Positions 57,065 to 64,000 of a stretch of 64,000 bases of DNA are shown one piece after another. The DNA comes from Mariannaea sp. PMI_226 (lineage: Eukaryota > Ascomycota > Sordariomycetes > Hypocreales > Nectriaceae). Location of the stretch: the NCBI GenBank assembly GCA_024336345.1, contig JANFOG010000005.1, positions 124,001-188,000 of the forward strand, given 5' to 3'. Position numbers and translations under genes: made by a program. The notes below the pieces were generated by a model that searched no databases, was not told where the DNA came from, and worked only from the letters and a program-made list of their open reading frames with translations. Within the stretch, counting starts at the first letter, position 1. Every line of letters begins with the position of its first letter.

Positions 57065-59042
57065 ATGGCGGCGGCGACGACTCTACAAGATCTCCCCTCC
57101 CACATGCGAAGTGTTCCGGGATCCATCAACATCAAGGCAGTTGAATTCCCCAAGTCCCCAAAGGCAACTGCACTCGATCCTGAGGCTCCCGCTGCTCATG
57201 TGGTGCAGTTATTTAACCAGGCTCTTGACGAGAAGGATAATAGCGCCCTTGCTGCACTCTTCACTGAGGATGGGCTTTGGCGGGACCACTTGGCCCTATC
57301 GTGGTCTTTCCGAACCGCTCAGGGACACAAAGCAATTCAAGACTTTCTTCACGACCTGGCTTCCACCGGCGAAGCGCTTAGGCTTCAATCAATTGCTCTT
57401 GACAATACTGCTCCCACCCGCAAAGCAACAAATTCCTTCCTTGACGCCTCCCAGGAGGTACACTGCCTACAGTTCTTTTTCACCTTAAAGACGACGATCG
57501 GAAGTGGGCAGGGTGTGGCGAGGTTGATCGAGGCTGGGCCGGGCGACTGGAAGATTTACACACTGTACACGAGTCTCCAGCAGCTCGATGGACACGAAGA
57601 AAATGTCTTTCAAAATCGGCCGAGGGGCGTTCAACATGGCGGCAACCCTGGCCGAAAGAACTGGAGTGACAGACGCAGGGCGGAGAAGTCCTTCGAAGAT
57701 GGGTACGAACCTGAAGTATTGATCCTGGGTGAGTTAAATTTCTTCATCAGTTCATCTTCTTCCCTGGTCTTGAACGGAGTTTTTAATGGTTATATCAGGT
57801 GCCGGACAGGCTGGTCTCACAATAGCTGCGAGACTCAAGGCGCTGGGAGTTAGTTCCCTGATGGTGGACAAGAATGCTAGAATTGGAGATAACTGGCGAA
57901 ATCGCTACCACCAGCTGGTCTTGCATGATGCGGTCTGGTACGACCATCTTCCCTACATCAGGTTTCCCCCCCAGTGGCCCGTGTACACGCCCAAAGACAA
58001 GCTTGCCGATTTCTTCGAGTCGTACGCCACACTTCTTGAGCTCGATGCATGGATGCAAGCAGAGATAATCAACAGCAAGTGGGACCCTCAGGCAAGAAGA
58101 TGGTCAATCACCGTCCAACGACAGCTTGAGAGCGGCATTGACGAGACGAGGACCTTCCATCCTCGGCATGTCGTCCAAGCCACAGGCCACTCGGGGAAGA
58201 TGAACAAGCCTGATTTCAAAGGTATCCATGACTTCAAGGGGCATGTCATCTGCCACTCATCCGAGTTTCGGGGAGCTCGCGAGGGCCAGGCAGGAAAGAA
58301 AGCTGTCGTCATCGGCTGCTGCAACTCAGCGCACGACATCGCGCAGGACTTTTTCGAAAAGGGCTACGATGTGACCATGGTTCAGCGGTCCACCACATGC
58401 GTCATTTCCACGGAAGCCATCGGGATTGGCATGAAAGGGCTTTACGAGGAGGGCGGGCCTGATGTAGACGATGCCGACCTCATCTTTCATAGTTTTCCCA
58501 CGCCCGTCTTCAAGGCAAATCAGCTGGGCCTGACCAAGATTCAATCCAAGCATGACACTGCTATCCTTGAGGGGCTTGAGAAGGCAGGCTTCAAGCTCGA
58601 CAAGGGCCCCGATGACGCTGGTTTCTTTATCAAATATTTCCAGCGCGGCGGCGGATACTATCTCGACGTGGGGGCCTCGCAGCTCATCATAGACGGGAAG
58701 ATAAAGATAAAACATGGTCAGGAGGTGGAACAAGTACTGCCACACGGCCTCAGGTTCGCGGATGGCTCTGAACTCGAGGCGGATGAAGTCGTCATGGCGA
58801 CAGGGTACCAGAATATGCGAACCCAGACCCGCACCATCTTCGGGGACGAGGTCGCGGACGCGGTCGCAGACGTCTGGGGCTTCAACGGCGAGGGCGAAAT
58901 GAGGATGCTCTGGCAACGTACTGGACACCCAGGGTTCTGGTTCCATGGCGGAAACCTGGCGTTGTGTCGGTTTTATTCCAAGTTTCTGGCACTGCAGATC
59001 AAGGGTATCGAAGCGGGCATCTACAAGTATGAGGATAAATAG
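57065..59042 (+). CDS. flavin-dependent monooxygenase (FMO/Baeyer-Villiger-like) with NTF2-like N-terminal domain
   Basis: FAD- and NADPH-dependent oxygenase. Exons 57065-57728 and 57799-59042 give 635 residues. Residues about 40-175 look like an NTF2/SnoaL-like fold (HVVQLFNQALDEKDNSALAALFTEDGLWRDHLAL). The FAD-binding GxGxxG is GAGQAG (222-227), formed across the splice site, followed by NWRNRYHQLVLHD. The FMO-like fingerprint is F-K-G-H-V-I-C-H-S-S. The NADPH-binding motif VIGCCNSAHD lies near 392 and the ATGYQ motif near 555. This architecture is common in fungal flavin monooxygenases near 600-640 residues, so the N-terminal domain is likely genuine. Substrate unknown. Confidence 0.92.
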
Positions 59043-62000
59043 AATAGAAGTCAGTGCCCGACTCATCAGAGTAATATACAATTCATTATTAGATAAAATG
59101 AGATGTTCCCAGAAATTCCTTCAGCAGCGCCCGTGGTGGCGGACTAGGCTCAAAAACAGCGTCAAATTTATTCCAACTTCAAAATCGACCAGAGCCAACT
59201 GTATCGCGCAATCATTAGAACACCTCCCAAAGAGATTGTGTTCTTATATGTATCATAGGCTTTTTGACTATTCATTTCTCAAAAATTATACTCAACTATT
59301 GGTTCCTTGTAAGTCATCCCTTGTTCTAGATGCACAGCTTACATAGTATAGTAGGCGCAGGGGAGTTTGAGAGCAGACATGGGTCATCCCAGAACACCAT
59401 ACAATGGCCTGCATTCACTCCCTCCCATGCCTCAAATTCTCAATGGGCTTTCTACTCAAGATCTTGATAGAATCCACTGTGCTTTGCCCAGCATTCGTTC
59501 ATATCTCACCCGTCTGATGTAAGCGCTAGGTTCTCGTTCTCAGCTGCTCAGCTGCTGTGTGGAGAATGTAGGAGGATGCAGGTGTTGTCCTTCGTTCGGT
59601 GCCGCCAAATTCACCCCATCCTCAAGTTCAAGATAAATATATCAGGACAGATTCATCAACCCCCCGTTGGTCCCATGGGTTGCGCGATCGAGTCGGGTCC
59701 TGGGAGGATTGCTATCCTGACCCAGCTGTGGGTAATCATGCATGCTCACCCGAGCCACGGTCTCATGAATATGGCGTATACTCTCTGACTCAACTTCTCT
59801 AGGGTAGAGTCGAAGAGTGACGCGCCACGTAGATACGCAGTAGGTTTATATGATGAGGCCAAATCCTTCAGCCAGCTTCAGGTGGGTATGCGAGGGCACT
59901 TTTGGTTTCAGGTGCCCGTTGTTGCTGAGCTTTAGGAACCTTTCCGCTTTCCTTCAGCTCTTGCTTCAGCAAGTTTCACTGTGAGCCTTGATTGCACGGA
60001 CATGGTTCTACCCTGAATCTTCCAGGTCGTCTTCTGTCCCCGCTCTGCCGCGCAACAGTAAGATATATCCGGGACCAGACACTGAGGTCATTGATACGCA
60101 GGGGAACAGGAACATGGGGACCATAATTGTTCGTGGGGGAGGTTATTGCTTGGTCCTCGTGCATTTCCATCTTCATTTGCAAAGGCAAAAAGTCAGTCAG
60201 TCAATCAACCAATTTGTTACGCGCCGGGGGGTTGGCAACTATGACTTTGTTTCTAGCCCACGAAGGAATTTAATTTAACCATTGGCTATCGTGTCTCGTT
60301 CTCTTTGGCTCGCAACGGCAACTTCAAACTTGCCGTCAATTAGATGCCGAGATCGTTCACGACTTTTTCATCTGGCGACTTTAGCGTTAGGACTCCCGTT
60401 TGAGAGGGCTTAGTCCTTCCCACCCTCCGCTCTCCTTCACCCGCATCTTGTGGGATTGTGCCTCACTAGCAAACGCCACCCTTGGACCCCGAACGGCCAA
60501 GACGGCTCCGGTGTGCTCGTTGGCTCCACCACAGAGACTACTGTAGGTGCAATACAGTACAGTAGTCACTGATTTGACAATACCAAGAATATTTCACAAC
60601 TGAGCTGTCGAATCTCTTGTGTAATACTGTGTATAACGGCGACTTGCCACCCCCAACTCTCTCCCGCTCCTCTCTGTTGCTGGCGCTCCCCATCCAGCTC
60701 CAGGGAGCCATTGAGTTTGGTGACGAGCAGCTACCACCGCTGTTCTAGACTCCTCTGGCCAGGGACGGAGAGCCAGTGGTTTGCTAGCCTCATTCCTGAT
60801 GTACAGTGGCTTAAGAGAGCTTCAATATCTCGTTGACAATGACCCCAAGAGTCGACCAACTGTGGCTTCAGCCTGGAGCAGGATACACTACAGGGAGGTG
60901 GGACAGTTGGCGCTGCTGTGTCTACGTGTGTGACAGTACCACCTAGGCAGGGGTTGTGTAGCCTCGCAGATCAGTGGTTGATCTTTATCCCCACGCAGAA
61001 AAGCAACAACTTCAAACTATTCTTCCTGCAAGCGGCTGCAAGCATGAGACGGCTGGACCAGTGCTTTTGGGGAGCGATTAATCTTTATCAGTTTCCCGTT
61101 ATATTTTCAAGGCTTTCAACAAAATACAGTGTGTACTATGTATGTATCGTACGAATTGGTTACAGACTATTAAATTTTACTCCGTACAATAATACAAATA
61201 TTCCGTGCAGGGGCACTTTGTTTTTGACAAGTGACAAGTCCTGCGGCTGAATCCTGATGCAACCCTTCGCTACCAATAGTGGCTTTTATCCCGCCTGTCG
61301 CCGCCCAAGATTGTGGAGAGGGGTGGTTCAGATGAGGAAGAGGAGAGAGGCAAGCTTTAAAATGCCCAAATCCAGGAGAAAAGGCGTGAAGGGGGGAGGG
61401 GGGCACGGCCATGGCCATGACCATCTCTCCCATCCAACCTACCTGTTCCAGAGTCCTGAGTGAGGATATGGGAGTCAGCCTCGTCTTCGAGCTATCAAAC
61501 CATCACTCCATCACTTCATCACCCCCCCTGTCCCCCCAAACCGTTGCCAGCCCCAGCTCCTGGACGGCAAGTCCCACATGAAATATATGAAGCTAACCAA
61601 GATACGATACACCCTTGCCATTGCAGACCCACGGCAACCAACATCCGAGTCTGCCCCGTGGGCAAACAGTGATGTTATCGCCAGCGGAAGGGCGGGCTTT
61701 GGCTAATTTAACACACAGAGACGAGTACGAGTACACGTACAGTACAGGATTGTGCATGGGCTTCCAAAAGTGGTTTTAGTGGCTTCTTCGTTTCAATGGC
61801 GGAGAGGGGGAGCGAACAAGACTCCTGGCTCAGACTTAACCGCACCTCGAAAGGCCCGGCACCAAGTTGCCGTAGCTTGCATTTGGAGCCCGACTTATAT
61901 GGGGGAGCTGAAAAGGACGACAACATGGTAGCTCGCGAGCAAGCTGGGCGGAACTGAAATTGGCTAGAAAAGTTCAGCTCTACTCTCCTCCTCTTCGTGG

Positions 62001-62150
62001 TTCATTGATGCTTCTTTCTCAAAATGTTTTTCTTTTCATTTTTGTATCTCACTTTTGTACCTGACTTGACTGCTGGGGCTCAATCATAGCATCACCTCTT
62101 CCCCCCCCCCCAAAGACTAGAAACTAACATTGGGTTATCATAACCTCGAA
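59043..62150. other. intergenic, 3.1 kb
   Basis: No gene supported. The right end is the promoter and leader of the CFEM gene, with a C run at 62101-62111. Confidence 0.5.
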
Positions 62151-63299
62151 ATGGTGTTTAGCTTGCGGTTAGTTGCCCTCCTGGCAACAGCGCGTCTCGT
62201 AGGAGCCCAAGTATCCTTGGGCACCTATCCTACATGTGCTGTAAGTATTCAACACCAACGTACCCCTTCTTCTTCTCCCACTCAAGCTTGAGAGAAGAGA
62301 CAGAGCACCCCTCCAATAAAACATAACAATAAGAGTTCCGTTTGATATTCTGACGCAATCTTTCTTCTCGTCTACTAGGGTTCATGTTCAACAATTTATA
62401 CGGGGGAGAGCTCAGGCTCGCAATGCAACTCGTTCGACTACGAGTGCATCTGCACAAACAAGGCATTCCTCGATAATGCCGTGTGCTGCCTGCTGCAGCA
62501 TTGCTCCGACGACGACATTAAGAGTGCATCGGACTATACTAGAAACTTTTGCAGCATCGAGGGCTATACATTGCCCTCAGGAATAGCATGCGCAAGCGGA
62601 TCATCTTCCTCATCGCAAGCTGCCGCATCGTCTTCGTCTGCTGCGAGCGGCTCTTTCAACACAGCCGGATCTGACTCGGCCACCTCGACGGCGGTTGGCG
62701 ATTCGTCTACTTTCCCTACCTCAAACACAAGCAACGGTGACGATAATAACGACGACAATTCCTCGTCGGATAACTCATTTAATAGCCACAAAAGCACGCA
62801 CAAGACTAGCTCAAAGACTCTGAAGACTGCGTTGGGAGTTGGACTCGGCGTGGGCATCCCGCTAATTATAGCCATTGCCGGATTCTTCCTCCGAAAGAAG
62901 CGCAAGACTGCCAACCCCGAGTCAACAGCTGTTTCCCAAATGCCACCTGCAGGACCATCCCTCGTCTCTCATCCCCCCCCTCCTCCTCCTGGTCCTCCTT
63001 CTCAAGCCTACTCGACCCCGAGCAACGGTCCTCCTGGATACCCGCCCCAACAAGGTTATTCCCCCCAGCCCTACCAGTTTCAGGATCCGAATACTCCCTC
63101 TCCAGTGGGAGTATACGTCGACCCCCAAAAGATGGCGGCGTATGGTGTTTCCCCCGCTTACAATGTGAATACCATCCCGAACCCGCACGAGATGATGGAC
63201 ACCACACCTCCTCCAGTGAGGCATGAGTTGGCGCCTGACAGTCGACCTCATACCGAGCTTCCGACCAACATCCCCCCAACGCACCAAGAGCTACCATGA
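62151..63299 (+). CDS. CFEM-domain, single-pass membrane protein
   Basis: Exons 62151-62240 and 62379-63299 give 336 residues. The signal peptide is about residues 1-19 (ending VGAQ). The CFEM-like domain (about 29-100) has the spaced cysteines C-A-G-S-C, QCNSFDYECIC, VCCLLQHC, NFC and IAC. A long Ser/Thr/Ala-rich stem (about 103-175) is likely heavily O-glycosylated. One membrane helix lies at about 181-201 (ALGVGLGVGIPLIIAIAGFFL) with a basic RKKRK stop-transfer. The cytosolic tail is Pro/Gln/Tyr-rich (PPPPPPGPPSQ, GYPPQQGYSPQ). CFEM proteins act in haem/iron capture or surface sensing; a cytosolic tail instead of a GPI anchor favours a sensor or adhesion role, as inference. Confidence 0.87.
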
Positions 63300-63843
63300 A
63301 AAGTGACGATCAAAGAGGGAGGCCGTACAGTCTTATTATGTAAACATACACGAGGATATTGGTGTGTACCTAGGCGTTAAGTCTTCTGCTTAAAGTACAA
63401 ATAAAGTCGACCAAATAATATTATATACTCGGACCGGCTTCTCACGCCCCTGATCACCAATCAGCGAATCTCAGGCTCATGTCTTGCTCTCATTCAAAGG
63501 TAAAATACATCTGCAGTGTGAATACTCTCCATACACATATTCATAGGCTCATTGGAGAATCGGGGTAAAATAATGGCGCACCAACGCGAGGTGTTTGTTA
63601 TCTCTATCTAAGTTACTCTCTCCATGCGCCGGCCATGACAGGACCATCGGTTCTGGGTGTTGGTCAGGCTCAGTGGTAACGCGATCACGGTGACATCCTC
63701 AGTCACAAGAAACCAAAATAGTCGGCGACGGTATATGAAATACCTTCCTATTATTGCCTCCGTATGGATTAGCCATTAAATTCGTGGACTTCGTGTAACT
63801 CCCCCAGCACAAATTAATTGTTTTCAACCTCGACCCTCTCCTT
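63300..63843. other. intergenic between convergent genes
   Basis: About 540 bp between the 3' ends of the CFEM gene and the gene entering from the right. No gene seen. Confidence 0.5.
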
Positions 63844-64000
63844 TCAGCTCGGCACCTTGATGAGCTTTCCAATCTTGCTCGAGCTGCCGCTCTGCCCGTC
63901 GCTATTTTCCAGTTCTTTTTCCTTTTCAGCTTCCTTTAGCGCCTGCTTTTCCAGCTTTTCCAGTTCCTTTTCCTGCTCCTTCTTCTGTTCCTTCTTCTTC
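63844..64000 (-). CDS. C-terminal end of a Lys/Glu-rich coiled-coil protein (partial)
   Basis: The minus strand has 51 sense codons ending in TGA at 63846-63844. It is a run of K/E/Q/L (EQEKELEKLEKQALKEAEK and similar), then a Ser/Gly segment, then KIGKLIKVPS at the very end. This is a charged helical coiled coil. The start lies beyond the window. Too little is present to name the protein, but the biased composition and clean stop support a real gene. Confidence 0.6.
   Translation of the reverse strand, partial: KKKEQKKEQEKELEKLEKQALKEAEKEKELENSDGQSGSSSKIGKLIKVPS

Noticed and set aside
1..64000. CRISPR arrays, rRNA and tRNA genes, and intact transposons
   Set aside because: No regularly spaced repeats, no recognisable rRNA, no tRNA A/B box pairs that I could fold by eye, and no transposase or reverse transcriptase motifs. 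A tRNA scan by program would be needed to be certain.

Overview
This window is nuclear DNA from a filamentous ascomycete (Pezizomycotina). Most genes carry one to seven short introns of about 50-160 nt with fungal GT..AG ends and CTAAC/CTGAC-type branch points. Intergenic spaces of 1-3 kb are AT-rich with homopolymer runs. Families such as JEN-type carboxylate transporters, LaeA-like methyltransferases, CFEM proteins, PhiA-like wall proteins and fungal-specific transcription factors are typical of the group. The class is uncertain; the gene set would suit Hypocreales or Eurotiales. There are no operons, CRISPR arrays, recognisable rRNA or tRNA genes, or intact transposons. Exon coordinates were derived by eye from splice signals, frame closure and family conservation.

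Left third (1-26.6 kb), accessory in character. A JEN carboxylate permease (2248-3992) is followed by an Old Yellow Enzyme (4802-5920, minus) and a fungal-specific transcription factor (6798-8558, minus). A gene-poor AT-rich stretch then holds a fatty-acid-binding-protein (FABP/iLBP) gene of animal type (9904-10359). Next come a stand-alone NRPS-like adenylation domain (11064-12677, minus), a divergent pair of methionine aminopeptidases (type 1 at 13551-14963, type 2 at 15351-16881) and a monocarboxylate-type MFS carrier (17680-19246). A PhiA-like wall protein (20346-20894), an SDR oxidoreductase (22917-23842), a second fungal transcription factor overlapping it tail to tail (23829-25524, minus) and a DOPA-dioxygenase-like gene (25899-26561, minus) complete the region.

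Middle (27-47.5 kb). A secreted protein of unknown function with a long Gly/Ala-rich hydrophobic stretch (27539-29049, minus), a xylitol-type polyol dehydrogenase (31957-33110, minus) and a PTR2 peptide transporter with an apparent 5-nt microexon (33633-35743, minus) come first. A block that looks concerned with glycans follows: a type II membrane protein, an acyltransferase-3 and an OCH1-like GT32 glycosyltransferase (38915-45706). A second monocarboxylate-type MFS carrier ends this part (46013-47409, minus).

Right third (49-64 kb). A DHA2 multidrug-type MFS gene with an irregular exon junction (49595-51465), a LaeA-like methyltransferase with eight exons (52608-54312), a flavin monooxygenase with an NTF2-like N-terminus (57065-59042), a CFEM-domain membrane protein (62151-63299) and the C-terminal end of a Lys/Glu-rich gene entering from the right edge (63844-64000, minus).

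Most striking points: (1) the animal-type FABP gene, whose one intron sits exactly where animal FABP genes have their first intron, but which carries an in-frame TGA at codon 12; (2) the head-to-head MetAP1/MetAP2 pair, an arrangement recalling the self-resistance aminopeptidases of fumagillin clusters, although no fumagillin biosynthetic gene is visible here; (3) a mutated splice acceptor in that MetAP1.
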